48,065 nucleotides of DNA from an uncultured Collinsella sp. (GTDB lineage Bacteria > Actinomycetota > Coriobacteriia > Coriobacteriales > Coriobacteriaceae). This document shows, one piece after another, positions 37,360-46,393 of the stretch. The position numbers and the translations under genes were made by a program. Every line of letters starts with the position of its first letter. The first letter of the stretch is position 1. Below the pieces are notes generated by a model. It was given only the letters and a program-made list of their open reading frames with translations. It made no database searches and had not been told where the DNA came from. The stretch covers positions 1 through 48,065 of the forward strand of contig URRN01000003.1 of NCBI GenBank assembly GCA_900550185.1, read 5' to 3'.

Positions 37360-38367
37360 CTATTCGGAAGGTGCCTCTTCGTCTCGCATGCCCTTCCAGT
37401 TGCGGATAAGTGCCTTGCGTAGTTCGTTTTGTTTTCTCTGGTACCCGGTGTCGGCACAGCGAGGCATGCCGAGTGCTTCGCGAATGTTGTTCATGGCGCG
37501 GTGAAAGGCGAGCTGACTACTGAACTGAGCCGAAGTGAGCGTAACGATTCGATATCCCATTTGGGAGAGAACGGCCTCTCGCTCCGCATCTGCTCCCTTG
37601 CGCTCGAGCTCATCGTGAAAACCGCCCTTATATTCGATACCGAGCGCCCTGCGCTTATAGGTCACGAGCGCATCGATTTTGAGTGTTCGAGCTTTGGCGC
37701 AATGCCAGAGACGCTGAGGGATCTCGAGCGGTTTGTTGAGTTCGATACCTCGGATGCCAACGCCGCCTTCGCTTGTTGGGAGCGAGAGGGCGATTGCCGA
37801 AGCGGTCTCCATAGGCGAGGCCGAGTGATCGTAGATGTGCCTGAGCGCAAGCCGTGCACGTGTGGCACCGGGTTTGCCGGGGTGCCGATCGAGCAGTTCG
37901 GTTATTTCATCCTTGGAGGTGGTGGCTGGTTGCTCGGTATAAGGGTCGGCGGGATTGAGCCTCATGCGATAATCGCCGCAAACTTCATAGCCATATTCGA
38001 GATATTCGATCCTATCCATCCACTCGGCAGCGAGCGCGAAGGTGAAGGCTTCGTCGGTGATGAAGATTCCGGGCGTCAACTCGTTAATATGCTCGTAGGG
38101 AAGATTTTGTCCAAGAATGTGGCAAACGACGCCTTTGGTACGAATTCGCTCAAATTCGAATACAACCGCGATATCGATAGTCTTAAGCATATCGGACGGA
38201 ATGCCGCAGTCGGTAAGGGCCTGTCGTATGCGCGCAACACGTTGCTGGGTGGAGATGCCTTGTGCGCCTATCTGGTAGTCGTGCCGCGCAAGAGACTGAA
38301 CCAAATTCTGGGGTGCATGATGGACAAGCCATGCGGTTTTATGCGAAATGAGAACAGGGGTATCCAT
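37360..38367 (-). CDS. PD-(D/E)XK nuclease-like protein (Coriobacteriia DUF559-type), function unknown
   Basis: A 335-residue protein. The N-terminal two thirds resemble the actinobacterial AbiEi-like/DUF559 architecture: VLISHKTAWLVHHAP at the start, a CHILGQNLP block, and DEAFTFALAAEWMDRIEYLEYGYEVCGDYRM. The C-terminal part has a probable nuclease core, IDALVTYKRRALGIEYKGG, giving the spaced D...ExK pattern, then MGYRIVTLTSAQF. The start is ATG 38367 with AGAGG six bases upstream. It lies directly after two tRNA-Ser genes and is bracketed by inverted copies of an ~82-bp hairpin. A defence or mobile-element role is possible, not shown. Confidence 0.7.
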   Translation of the reverse strand: MDTPVLISHKTAWLVHHAPQNLVQSLARHDYQIGAQGISTQQRVARIRQALTDCGIPSDMLKTIDIAVVFEFERIRTKGVVCHILGQNLPYEHINELTPGIFITDEAFTFALAAEWMDRIEYLEYGYEVCGDYRMRLNPADPYTEQPATTSKDEITELLDRHPGKPGATRARLALRHIYDHSASPMETASAIALSLPTSEGGVGIRGIELNKPLEIPQRLWHCAKARTLKIDALVTYKRRALGIEYKGGFHDELERKGADAEREAVLSQMGYRIVTLTSAQFSSQLAFHRAMNNIREALGMPRCADTGYQRKQNELRKALIRNWKGMRDEEAPSE

Positions 38368-38457
38368 TGAGGGCCTCTCGCTCTGAGCCGGTATCCAACT
38401 CTTATGTCCGTTGAAGTGGGGAAATATACCGGATGTGAGTAAATCAACTCACTCATG

Positions 38458-38540
38458 CTGTGAGCTCAATCCAAACATGTACGTCAGCCTCCAAAGATGT
38501 CGGAAAATGTCGTTTTTGGAGGGTGACGTACATGTTCTGG
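38458..38540. repeat. Hairpin element, copy 2 (inverted relative to copy 1)
   Basis: Begins GTGAGCTCAATCCAAACATG and ends GACGTACATGTTCTGG, with terminal arms pairing over about 25 bases apart from a one-base insertion. The interior reads GATGTCGGAAAATGTCG. It is the reverse complement of copy 1 with only scattered differences, so the two copies form an inverted pair around 37360-38367. Confidence 0.88.
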
Positions 38541-38671
38541 ACCCCTGGCATTCCAGCAACGCCATGCCCCCACCCAGTCCCGACCGTTTGCCGAGCAATA
38601 GGGTCGCAATCGGCGCCGAACATGTACTATGTACGGGCATTGTCAAAATCCGTAACCCAAAGGACCCCATC

Positions 38672-39361
38672 TTGCCCGTCGTCGCCGCTATGACCGTTAC
38701 CTCACACGCCACGGATGCCATGGTCGCCATCCCGTTTTGGCTCGAAATGTTCGCCGTCGTCGCGGCTTCAATCTCGGGCGTGTTGGTCGCGCGCGAGCAC
38801 AAACTCGACCTGGTGGGTGCAGTTGCGCTCGCCGTGGTCTGTGGCTTGGGCGGCGGTCTTTTGCGCGATATGACGCTCCAGGTCGGCAACGTCTACATCC
38901 TCAACCAGCCGATGGCGCTTCCGCTTTCCATTGCCACGGCAGCCATCATCTATATTTTCCCGGCAATCGTCGACAAACCCGAAAAACTCATTCCCCTGCT
39001 CGATATCATCTCGGTCGGCATCTACGCCGCCACTGGAGCAGACAAGGCGCTGGTCTACGGCTTTGCGCCGGCGGTGTGCATCATGATGGGCTTTTTCACC
39101 GCGGTGGGCGGCGGCATGTTGCGCGACGGCTTTATGGGCGTGGTTCCGGGCATTTTCCAACGTACTAACTTTTATGCCATCGCCGCCATCGCCGGATCGA
39201 CAAGCTATGTGTGTCTCGTTATGAGCGGCATCATGAGCAATGTCGCCGCGCTGGTCGTATGCGTTGTCGTGACCATGGGTCTGCGCTGGCTCTCGCTGCG
39301 CTTTGACATCAAAAGCCCCACCGAAGAAGATATCGCGCGCTTCTTGCACCGTAAAAAGTAG
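38672..39361 (+). CDS. TRIC cation channel / UPF0126 family membrane protein
   Basis: A 229-residue membrane protein with two repeats of a three-helix unit, each ending in the family motif: GLGGGLLRDMTLQ (about residue 58) and VGGGMLRDGFMG (about 143). This duplicated glycine-rich fold is shared by bacterial TRIC-type channels. The start is TTG 38672: AAAGGA lies seven bases upstream, and the longer open frame runs through the repeat element. Potassium or other cation flux is the family expectation; some relatives are thought to carry glycine. Monocistronic. Confidence 0.87.
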   Translation: MPVVAAMTVTSHATDAMVAIPFWLEMFAVVAASISGVLVAREHKLDLVGAVALAVVCGLGGGLLRDMTLQVGNVYILNQPMALPLSIATAAIIYIFPAIVDKPEKLIPLLDIISVGIYAATGADKALVYGFAPAVCIMMGFFTAVGGGMLRDGFMGVVPGIFQRTNFYAIAAIAGSTSYVCLVMSGIMSNVAALVVCVVVTMGLRWLSLRFDIKSPTEEDIARFLHRKK

Positions 39362-39430
39362 ACAGCACGGCACGACCCTTCGAAATGCAACCGAGAGGTT
39401 CTTTTAGAGCGCCCACGCGTTGGGTACCCT

Positions 39431-39455
39431 GTTAGATATATGCCGAGTATCTAAC
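39431..39455 (+). promoter_or_regulatory. Inverted repeat before the bactofilin-like gene
   Basis: GTTAGATA (39431-39438) and TATCTAAC (39448-39455) are exact complements around TATGCCGAG, ending 12 bases before the start codon. It may be an operator or a leader hairpin near the ribosome site. Confidence 0.5.
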
Positions 39456-39467
39456 GAAGGATTCACT

Positions 39468-40613
39468 ATGCCCTGCAATCAATTCCCGTTGACCCAGCGC
39501 CGTAAAGCATGGGGCCGCATCACCATCCTATTCGCGCTCATCGCGCTGGCGATCACCGTGCTTCCCACGGCGTCGTTCGCCGGCACGGACACCGCAGGCA
39601 ACGTACTTGCGACCGACAATGACGCCAATCCGTCCGGCGTCGAAGGCGACCTGTACTGGGCCGGCCAGGCCCTCAACTTGGACGATACGTCCATCGACCG
39701 CGATATCATCGCCGCGGGCGATACCCTCTCAATTCGCGACTGCACAGTGGGCGGCGCCGTCCGTCTGGCGGCACGCACCATCGACATTGCCAAGACCACG
39801 GTTGATGGCAGCGTGACCGTTGCTGGCCAGCATGTCGTTCTCAATTCCGACAGCACCGCTAGCTGTTTCTACGCGATAGGCGAAACGGTTGCCTTGCGAG
39901 GCTCCACCAAGTCGGCAGCGCTCGCGGGCGATACGGTAACCATCGACGGCACCGTCGATGGCGATGTCGAGGTTTGGGCCGACAAGCTCATCCTGGGCAA
40001 GAACGCCCATATCACCGGCACCGTGAACGCGCACGTCTCCGAGGACCCCGAGCGCGCCGCGGGAGCCGAGGTCGGCGCACTCAAGATCGACCGCACCGAG
40101 AACGAGGATACTTCCACCGTTAACGATGTCATCGGCGGTATCGTCGCCGCGGCACTCTCGACCTGCTTTGTCGCTCTGCTGCTCGAGCTCGTCTTTCCGC
40201 GTGCGACTGCCAGCGCCGCCGGTATGCTCCACCAGCGCCCCATGCCCCTGTGGGTGAGCGGTCTTCTGGGCACGATTGCTATCGTCCCCGCCGTCCTACT
40301 GCTAATTATCTCTATCGCTGGTCTGTCGCTTGCCGGAGCCCTCATGTGCGGTGTTATTGGCATCGCGCTGGTGTCGAGTGCCTTTGCAGGGTGCGCGATC
40401 GCGCGCATGGTCGGACACAGCCAGAACCGCTACGCCATGGCAGCCGCTGGTGGCGTAATCGCAGGCGCCCTCACGGGGCTTCCCCTCGTAGGCGGCTTCA
40501 TCAGCGGCGTGGCCTTTGTCTTTATGCTCGGCTACATCATCCAAATCATCTGGCACAACGCCCACCTCAAGCCGCAGCAGCCGGCTAACACGCCAGAGCT
40601 TCCCACCGCTTAG
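39468..40613 (+). CDS. Secreted bactofilin-like (polymer-forming) domain with C-terminal membrane helices
   Basis: A 381-residue protein. A signal peptide (hydrophobic core ITILFALIALAITVLP, likely cut after ASFA) precedes a right-handed beta-helix domain of the polymer-forming family (PF04519). Its short repeats are visible: DIIAAGDTLSIRD, GGAVRLAARTIDIAKTTVDGSVTVAGQHVVL, GDTVTIDGTVDGDVEVWADKLILGKNAHITGTV. About four TM helices fill the C-terminal half. The topology puts the helix repeats outside the membrane, unlike classic cytosolic bactofilins. Start ATG 39468 with GAAGGA. The function is unknown; cell-envelope scaffolding is a guess. Confidence 0.83.
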   Translation: MPCNQFPLTQRRKAWGRITILFALIALAITVLPTASFAGTDTAGNVLATDNDANPSGVEGDLYWAGQALNLDDTSIDRDIIAAGDTLSIRDCTVGGAVRLAARTIDIAKTTVDGSVTVAGQHVVLNSDSTASCFYAIGETVALRGSTKSAALAGDTVTIDGTVDGDVEVWADKLILGKNAHITGTVNAHVSEDPERAAGAEVGALKIDRTENEDTSTVNDVIGGIVAAALSTCFVALLLELVFPRATASAAGMLHQRPMPLWVSGLLGTIAIVPAVLLLIISIAGLSLAGALMCGVIGIALVSSAFAGCAIARMVGHSQNRYAMAAAGGVIAGALTGLPLVGGFISGVAFVFMLGYIIQIIWHNAHLKPQQPANTPELPTA

Positions 40614-40621
40614 CAGCCGAT

Positions 40622-40678
40622 CACCACAAAGGGGCCAGGCACCTTTGTGGTGGTGCAAAGGGGTCAGGTTACTTTGCA
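40622..40678. repeat. Two tandem palindromes of the GGGACAG-related family
   Basis: Unit one: CACCACAAAGG (40622-40632) with CCTTTGTGGTG (40642-40652) around GGCCAGGCA. Unit two: TGCAAAG (40654-40660) with CTTTGCA (40672-40678) around GGGTCAGGTTA. The arm of unit one is almost the same as that of the terminator at 1467. Confidence 0.8.
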
Positions 40679-40690
40679 ACAACAAACGAG

Positions 40691-40731
40691 GCGGGGCACT
40701 CGGTCATATCGACCGGGTGCCCCGCTTTTCT
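40691..40731 (+). terminator. Terminator of the bactofilin-like gene
   Basis: GCGGGGCAC (40691-40699) pairs with GTGCCCCGC (40717-40725), with inner CGGT/ACCG pairing, then TTTTCTT. Confidence 0.88.
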
Positions 40732-40834
40732 TGGAGGGTTCTCTAGTAACTTTTTCAAAACCAATGATCATCAGGTCGGTAGGCCTGCGCGTCACTCATT
40801 ACGGAGGCAGTACGCCAGTGAGCATGAAAGGCAA

Positions 40835-42478
40835 TTATTTTTCACGACGACCGCCTCCCCGCTTGATGACGAGCCCGACAACAATAGCCGCCACTCCGAT
40901 GGCAGCCAAAGCCGCCACCAGCACCAACGTTCTATCTCCCGTCGAGGGTATAAAGCCACGACTTGCTTCTTTGCTCGGGGTGTTGAGCACCGACAGCTCA
41001 ATCGAACCCGTCCCGGCATCGGCGGTATCAACCCGCAGAGGGCTTTTGACCGACACGGTCACCTTGAGCTTCGCGGCCGCCACCTGCTTAGCGTCCAATC
41101 CCTCAGACGTAACCGTTACCGTTCGTTTGCCCTCAAAGGCGGTGTATCCCTTGGGAGCCGCGGCCTCCTCGACGGTGTAGACACCCGCGTCCACACCGCT
41201 CAATTCCGCGTGGCCGTCCGCGCCCGTGATGACGCACGCGTCAGCATCCGTCGACCACGAGCCGTCGGTCGTTAGGATGCGCCCGCGGTCATCGATGATG
41301 CGCAGTTTGGCACTCGCGAGCGGTTTATCGTCCGAGCTCGAGCGCTTGATGAGGCTGAGTCCCCAGGTATAGGCCGTGGCGTCATCACTCGGCGTATGGG
41401 TGAATCCGGCATCGCCGGACTGGTCGACGAGGGGAGAGCGCGGGTAACGCAGGTAGACCTCGTTGGGGTTGCCCTTGGTGGCGCCTCGATTGCAGTTGGC
41501 CCCCAACGGCGCATTGTAGACAGCAACCACGCGGGCGCCCGCGGCAAAGGCGTCAGCCCCGCCGAGCGCGGCGATGAGGTCGCCGGTGCGCGCGGTGAAG
41601 GCATTGCCCTCGACCGAGACCTTGCACTGTGAAGTAATGTCTGTCCACCCTTTAGCCGGCGTCGAGTTGGTGTTGCCACCCTCACATGCGACGACGTCGA
41701 AGCCGCCGTCCGCGCCCGCCGCCACGTACACGCGCACGCTCGCGGCCACCTTGGAGGGGTCGAGCCCCGCACTCATGGTGTCGACGAACTGTACCGTATA
41801 GATGTCGTACGCCGTGAGCCCCGCCGGGACCGTGGCCGAGAGGCGCCAGTACAGGTCGTCGGCAACCGTGGCGTCGGCGGCCTTCTGCCAGGCGGCGGTG
41901 CTGTCCTCCAGCACGTGTTTTTGGACCTTGGGGGTCGCCGCCTTGGGCTTGACGGTGACGGCGCTGCCGCCGACCAGGGTCATGATCGGCGCGGTGCCGG
42001 CCTCGCCCTGGGCGATGGCGTCGCCGTCGGCGACGATGAGCCAGTAGCCGCAGGGCAGCTCGGCCGCCGTGCCCGCGTTAAGGGCCACGGAAGTTGCGTC
42101 GGCATTGCAAATCGCGCGGGCAAGCTTTGCCGTCAGCGCGGTCGTCATATGCCCGTCGGCATTCATCCACTCGGCAGTCTCTTGCGCCGCCGATGCCGAG
42201 CCATCAAGCCCCGCATCATGAAGCACGGGAAGAACGGCTTGACGAACCGCGCCATTCGCCCACGTTACGTCAGTTGCAATTTTATGGCCAGCATCGTCAT
42301 CATCGATAACTGTCGCCGAAAAGAGCTGGTACGCGTCATACCGCGTCGCGACTGTACCGTCCACCGTAATGGCACCGGTGTCGGCAGCACGAGCCGTCCT
42401 GGGCAGCATCGCAAAAGAGAACATAGCGACCGTAGCTATCGTTGCGACGGCCAACAAGCGGCACCAAAGCCTACTCAC
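40835..42478 (-). CDS. Isopeptide-forming pilin subunit with IPSTG sorting signal
   Basis: A 547-residue fimbrial subunit. The signal peptide spans about residues 1-31 (cut after TARA). The N-terminal pilin domain is followed by PKVQKHVLED with a candidate linking lysine, a DLYWRLSATVPAG domain, and a SpaA/Cna-B-type domain near the C-terminus (KPLASAKLRIIDD, ending YTVEEAAAPKGY with the isopeptide Glu). The sorting signal is FIPSTG (about 509-514), then a hydrophobic helix and KRGGGRREK. The start is GTG 42478, with GAGGTGG five bases upstream and an eight-base overlap with the upstream stop. It is probably the pilus backbone. Confidence 0.88.
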   Translation of the reverse strand: MSRLWCRLLAVATIATVAMFSFAMLPRTARAADTGAITVDGTVATRYDAYQLFSATVIDDDDAGHKIATDVTWANGAVRQAVLPVLHDAGLDGSASAAQETAEWMNADGHMTTALTAKLARAICNADATSVALNAGTAAELPCGYWLIVADGDAIAQGEAGTAPIMTLVGGSAVTVKPKAATPKVQKHVLEDSTAAWQKAADATVADDLYWRLSATVPAGLTAYDIYTVQFVDTMSAGLDPSKVAASVRVYVAAGADGGFDVVACEGGNTNSTPAKGWTDITSQCKVSVEGNAFTARTGDLIAALGGADAFAAGARVVAVYNAPLGANCNRGATKGNPNEVYLRYPRSPLVDQSGDAGFTHTPSDDATAYTWGLSLIKRSSSDDKPLASAKLRIIDDRGRILTTDGSWSTDADACVITGADGHAELSGVDAGVYTVEEAAAPKGYTAFEGKRTVTVTSEGLDAKQVAAAKLKVTVSVKSPLRVDTADAGTGSIELSVLNTPSKEASRGFIPSTGDRTLVLVAALAAIGVAAIVVGLVIKRGGGRREK

Positions 42479-45400
42479 GGCGACCACCTCGATCTTGATC
42501 GCGATGGCGGTGAGCATGCATCCATGTCGCGGCAAAGCACAGCAGCGAAGCGCCAGCCAGATACGTCATAGTCAAGCCGGCACCGCCTGCCTCGGGAAGC
42601 GTGGTCGAGTATCTGTTGGTAAAAGTCGGCGGGGTCGAAGAGCCATTGTCATAGGTGACGGTGGCGACGAGATTCCTCTCACCGTTGTCCACCTTAACCG
42701 TAACCTTGTGCTGGGTCCTGTCGTAGGTGATGTGGTCCTTGACGTTGTTCTCGGCGCCCTCGGGGACGACCTCAGAGATGGTATAAGTATAGGTATCGGC
42801 CTTGTTGTAGTCGACGTTGAAGGAGACGTTGCCCATGGCATCGTTGGTCACCGTTTGGAGCACCCTGTCCTTGTCATCCTTGAGCGCGAACGAGAACTGA
42901 CCTTCCTTGAACGTTCCGCCTGCGAGCACCTTCTCTGCGTTAATAACCGCCTTGCCCGTCATGCGGTTGTCGTAGACCCAGATCTCGTCCTTCTTTGTAT
43001 CGTCGATGATCTCCGCACCGTCGACGATGTCCTTTGCCTTAGTTAGCGCAGCCTGATAATCTTTGTCGCTCGCGCTGCCCTTGAGCATGATCCACGTGGG
43101 ATCGGCCTTGGCATAGCCAACAGGCGCCTTGGTCTCCACGAGCTGATAGAGCACGCAATTACTCATCTTCTTGTCGCTTGTGCCGAACGAGATTTTGCCG
43201 TTGGCGTCGGTGGGGACGTCGATCGCGGCCTCGTCAAACGGCGTTCTGGCGTTCTCTACATTTCCGTCATCCGCAACCTGGCCCATATCCACGCTGTAGA
43301 GTGTGAACTTCGCCCCCTCGAGCGTCGCGCCGACCTGCTGGGCGTCGTACTTGGTCATCGTGATGCTGTAGCCGTTGCCGCCCGCGCTGGCGGACGCATT
43401 TTGAATCTTCCATTTTTGCTCGTCGATCGCCGAACCCTCCGTCACCCCCGCAAGCTCGGCGGTGTTGGAAAGGGACACCTCTTCGCCGGGGTTTCCGGTC
43501 GGGATAACCTCATACTCGACCTTGAGGTATTTCCCGTCGGGCACCTCAAGAGTCAACTTCGTACACGAGCCAGATTCATCCTTGACTTGCTCCATCTTCG
43601 ACGAATAGTCCTTATCAGCCAGCGGTGACCAGGCACCATTCACCTGCTCATAGACCTTAAGCGTCGACGGCACCAGCGCGCACTTGGCATCCATGGTATC
43701 GACGAGCTCAAGGAAGTCGGTGCCATTTTTAAGGGCAACGGCAGACTCGTTAACAAGAATGGTGTATTTGATGCGATTGCTATTGGCAACCTGCTCGCCG
43801 GACTTTTTGATGACGTTGTTCATAATGATGACGTCACCTTTACCGGAATCGAACTGTTTAACTCCTGACCCCGCGCTGGCCTTGTTGGTGAACTTCACCT
43901 CGTTTGTGGAGGTATCGAGCTCACCGCGCTTGACCGCCGTCTTGTACGTGAGCTTTGCGTAGCCGGCATAGCTTTCAAGCTCAGTCGTGGGGATGGAGAA
44001 GGTGACCGTATTGCCGTTGCGGCTGACGTTGTCGGCGGCGAGCGTCCGACCCGTAACGACCTCCTTGGCCTCGCCTCCGCGATGAAGCCCCGTATGTTTA
44101 TCATAGGGGTTCTGCACGAGCGTATACTTTGCGGAATTCGCAACATAGCTCATACCATCCGGAAGGCTATCAACGATATTCAGCGGTTTCCCGCCCAGCT
44201 TTCCAGCTCCATAGTATTCGAACTCGCCATTTGCGCCCTTATTACCCTTTTGGCGGTTTGCATACACCGTCCAGTCGACGATCCAGGCGCCCTTCTCATC
44301 CGAGCCGTCAACGGTATGCCAATCGAAGTTCTCAACCCAAGACACCTTCGACTCCGCTTCCGGCTTCTCGACCGCGGGCATCGTTTCTCGGTTGACAACG
44401 TACTTGATGGGTTCGGTGAACGGCCACTGTAGTCTCAGGCCCGGTGCTTCGACCGCTGCGAAGTTTGAGTACCAGCCCGACAGCGCTTCTGATGTGGTGT
44501 CGTAGGTGATAACGGCGTAGTCCTCGTTCTCGAGAGCGGCTTTCACGTTGTCGGTAACGATGATTTTGAGGTCGTAGTTTTTCTTTGTTTCATTACCCGG
44601 ATAGCTGGTCGTTGGTCTCCAGTCGGTGCCCGGAACCAGCTCGGTATTGCCGATTTTAATGGTAATGGAGCTTTCGTCGACGCCAAGTTTCTGCGACCAT
44701 GCCGACTGAAACGTGTCCTTCACCGTCACCTCGCCTGGATGGGCCGCATTGACGATCGCCTTCAGCGCGACCTTCGTCTCCCACGTCGCCCTGCCCGTCG
44801 TCGCCGCCTCATCGTATCTCACGAGCCTCTTGGTGATCGGCACAACACCCGTCAGCTGCGGCGTGAAACTGCTATCATCCGTACCGGAAACGGAACCTTT
44901 GCGCTCGATGGTCGCGCTGTTGCGCACGGTGTCGTACGAGCTCGTATCGTTCATCTTGGTGTGATAAACGATGCAGTAGGTGGCGTACTTATCCTCAAGG
45001 TTGTTCGGGAACGTATAGGAAAAGAAATTATCCTTAGGTTCAAGTTTTCTTTCACAAATCTTGACTCCGCTCGCCTCCGAGTCGCCTTTGTAAACCGTAA
45101 AGTTGCCCGTATACGTCTGTTTTCCGTCCAGATTATCGGTGAACATGTATCCGCTCATGTCGGCCTTGAGCTTGCCTTGGTTGAGCTTGACCGTCCACTT
45201 GATGTCCGACGGCGTGCCTGAGCCATTGGACTTCTTGATCATGTCATAGCCGAATGTAACAGGCTCAGCCGTAGCTGTTCTGTTATCGCTGTCGCTTGAG
45301 CCAGCCCAATTCCACGTTGCCTTATTCTCAGCTTTGATCAAATCGCCGCCGTTCGCGGCAACACCGCTCTTCAGCACCGTATCGTACGTGATCGTGTGGT

Positions 45401-46214
45401 TGCCCCGGGAAAGGTTGCCCAGGCTGTCGAGGGTTACGACCTGGCCGTCGATCATCGGCTGGGAGTCAAGCTTCTTGCCGTCGAGCTTGAAACTGTCGTT
45501 CACAAAGTCGAAGTTGTCGCCCAGCGTATCAATGAAGCTAACGTCCGTAGCATACGACTCTACGGTAAGCGTAACAGTCCAGGTAACCTTGGCCACGCCA
45601 TCTGCGCCCTGGGAGAAGGTCCCCGACTTCGTCCCCGTGACTTTGCCGTCCTTGATAGGGATTTTGATCGTTCCCACACCAGGGAACACGACAGATGCGT
45701 TGCCGCCTGAGCCGGTGCCCTTGTCTGCAAGCTCGAACGAGAAATTGGCTCCGACATAAATCTCCGCAGGGTTTGACGCAAGCCAGTTTTTGTCAAACGC
45801 AAAGATGACCTTATTGTCCTTAATCTTCCACGTGCCAGCCTTGGCGGCAGTGGCTTCCGAACCCTCCATGAGGTCGCCGCCGTCGTTGTCGTCAACGACA
45901 ATGGTGTCGGGCAGCTTATAGACAGCGATGTTCTTCTCGGGCGTAGGCGCCTTGCCGGCGTTGAATTGTGCCGAGAAAGCTCCATAGAGCGTCGAAGTGG
46001 ACGTTACGGGATCCTCGAGCTTTTGAGTATGGTGCTCATCGGTATACAGCCTGACATCAACCGTCGCCGTATCCCCATCGATCGCAATCGGATCGGGCTT
46101 CGCAACGTCATCGGCGCGCACGGGGGCCGCACCGTAAAACACTGCGGCGGTGAGGCAAATCAAAATGAAAATCAGAGCCGCCATACCCAGCGACCGTGAG
46201 CGGTGTGCGTCCAT
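42471..46214 (-). CDS. Large multidomain pilus/adhesin protein with LPEAG sorting signal
   Basis: A 1247-residue surface protein. A signal peptide (to about 34, PVRA) leads to a chain of collagen-binding/isopeptide-type beta domains; repeating units end in patterns such as HTITYDTVLKSG, YCIVYHTKMND, AVITYDTTSEAL and AKLTYKTAVKRG. A SpaA/Cna-B domain (VGATLEGAKFTLYSVD, then YQLVETKAPVGYA) lies at about 960-1075. A FctA-type pilin domain (GKAVINAEKVLAGGTFKEGQFSF) lies at about 1086-1200. The signal LPEAG is near 1206, then a helix and a basic tail. It is the first gene of the operon, and probably the tip adhesin. The ligand is unknown. Confidence 0.88.
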   Translation of the reverse strand: MDAHRSRSLGMAALIFILICLTAAVFYGAAPVRADDVAKPDPIAIDGDTATVDVRLYTDEHHTQKLEDPVTSTSTLYGAFSAQFNAGKAPTPEKNIAVYKLPDTIVVDDNDGGDLMEGSEATAAKAGTWKIKDNKVIFAFDKNWLASNPAEIYVGANFSFELADKGTGSGGNASVVFPGVGTIKIPIKDGKVTGTKSGTFSQGADGVAKVTWTVTLTVESYATDVSFIDTLGDNFDFVNDSFKLDGKKLDSQPMIDGQVVTLDSLGNLSRGNHTITYDTVLKSGVAANGGDLIKAENKATWNWAGSSDSDNRTATAEPVTFGYDMIKKSNGSGTPSDIKWTVKLNQGKLKADMSGYMFTDNLDGKQTYTGNFTVYKGDSEASGVKICERKLEPKDNFFSYTFPNNLEDKYATYCIVYHTKMNDTSSYDTVRNSATIERKGSVSGTDDSSFTPQLTGVVPITKRLVRYDEAATTGRATWETKVALKAIVNAAHPGEVTVKDTFQSAWSQKLGVDESSITIKIGNTELVPGTDWRPTTSYPGNETKKNYDLKIIVTDNVKAALENEDYAVITYDTTSEALSGWYSNFAAVEAPGLRLQWPFTEPIKYVVNRETMPAVEKPEAESKVSWVENFDWHTVDGSDEKGAWIVDWTVYANRQKGNKGANGEFEYYGAGKLGGKPLNIVDSLPDGMSYVANSAKYTLVQNPYDKHTGLHRGGEAKEVVTGRTLAADNVSRNGNTVTFSIPTTELESYAGYAKLTYKTAVKRGELDTSTNEVKFTNKASAGSGVKQFDSGKGDVIIMNNVIKKSGEQVANSNRIKYTILVNESAVALKNGTDFLELVDTMDAKCALVPSTLKVYEQVNGAWSPLADKDYSSKMEQVKDESGSCTKLTLEVPDGKYLKVEYEVIPTGNPGEEVSLSNTAELAGVTEGSAIDEQKWKIQNASASAGGNGYSITMTKYDAQQVGATLEGAKFTLYSVDMGQVADDGNVENARTPFDEAAIDVPTDANGKISFGTSDKKMSNCVLYQLVETKAPVGYAKADPTWIMLKGSASDKDYQAALTKAKDIVDGAEIIDDTKKDEIWVYDNRMTGKAVINAEKVLAGGTFKEGQFSFALKDDKDRVLQTVTNDAMGNVSFNVDYNKADTYTYTISEVVPEGAENNVKDHITYDRTQHKVTVKVDNGERNLVATVTYDNGSSTPPTFTNRYSTTLPEAGGAGLTMTYLAGASLLCFAATWMHAHRHRDQDRGGRRE

Positions 46215-46363
46215 AGTTGTCCCTTAATTCCTACAACACAGTGTGGAATACGGCGAATCGTCGGATCGAACACAAGCCCCAACATCTACGAGAACCTACC
46301 TAGCGCATTGCAAGAACCCATTGGGGGCAACTTCTAAGACGGTTCGTCTATGCCACAATGCAT

Positions 46364-46393
46364 AAAATACAATATAGATAACAGTCATGTAAA
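46364..46393 (-). promoter_or_regulatory. Candidate promoter and palindromic region of the pilus operon
   Basis: On the minus strand TTTACA (46393-46388), 18 bases, then TATTTT (46369-46364), about 150 bases before the start at 46214. Upstream, 46392-46466 is A/T-rich and holds nested repeats: CTGGTA/TACCAG (46397-46427) and AACCGC/GCGGTT (46392, 46461). The long leader and the repeats suggest regulated or phase-variable expression. No known riboswitch was recognised. Confidence 0.45.

Noticed and set aside
37112..38540. tRNA-Ser as an integration site with a duplicated 3' end
   Set aside because: I did not find a second copy of the tRNA 3' end downstream, and no integrase gene is present.
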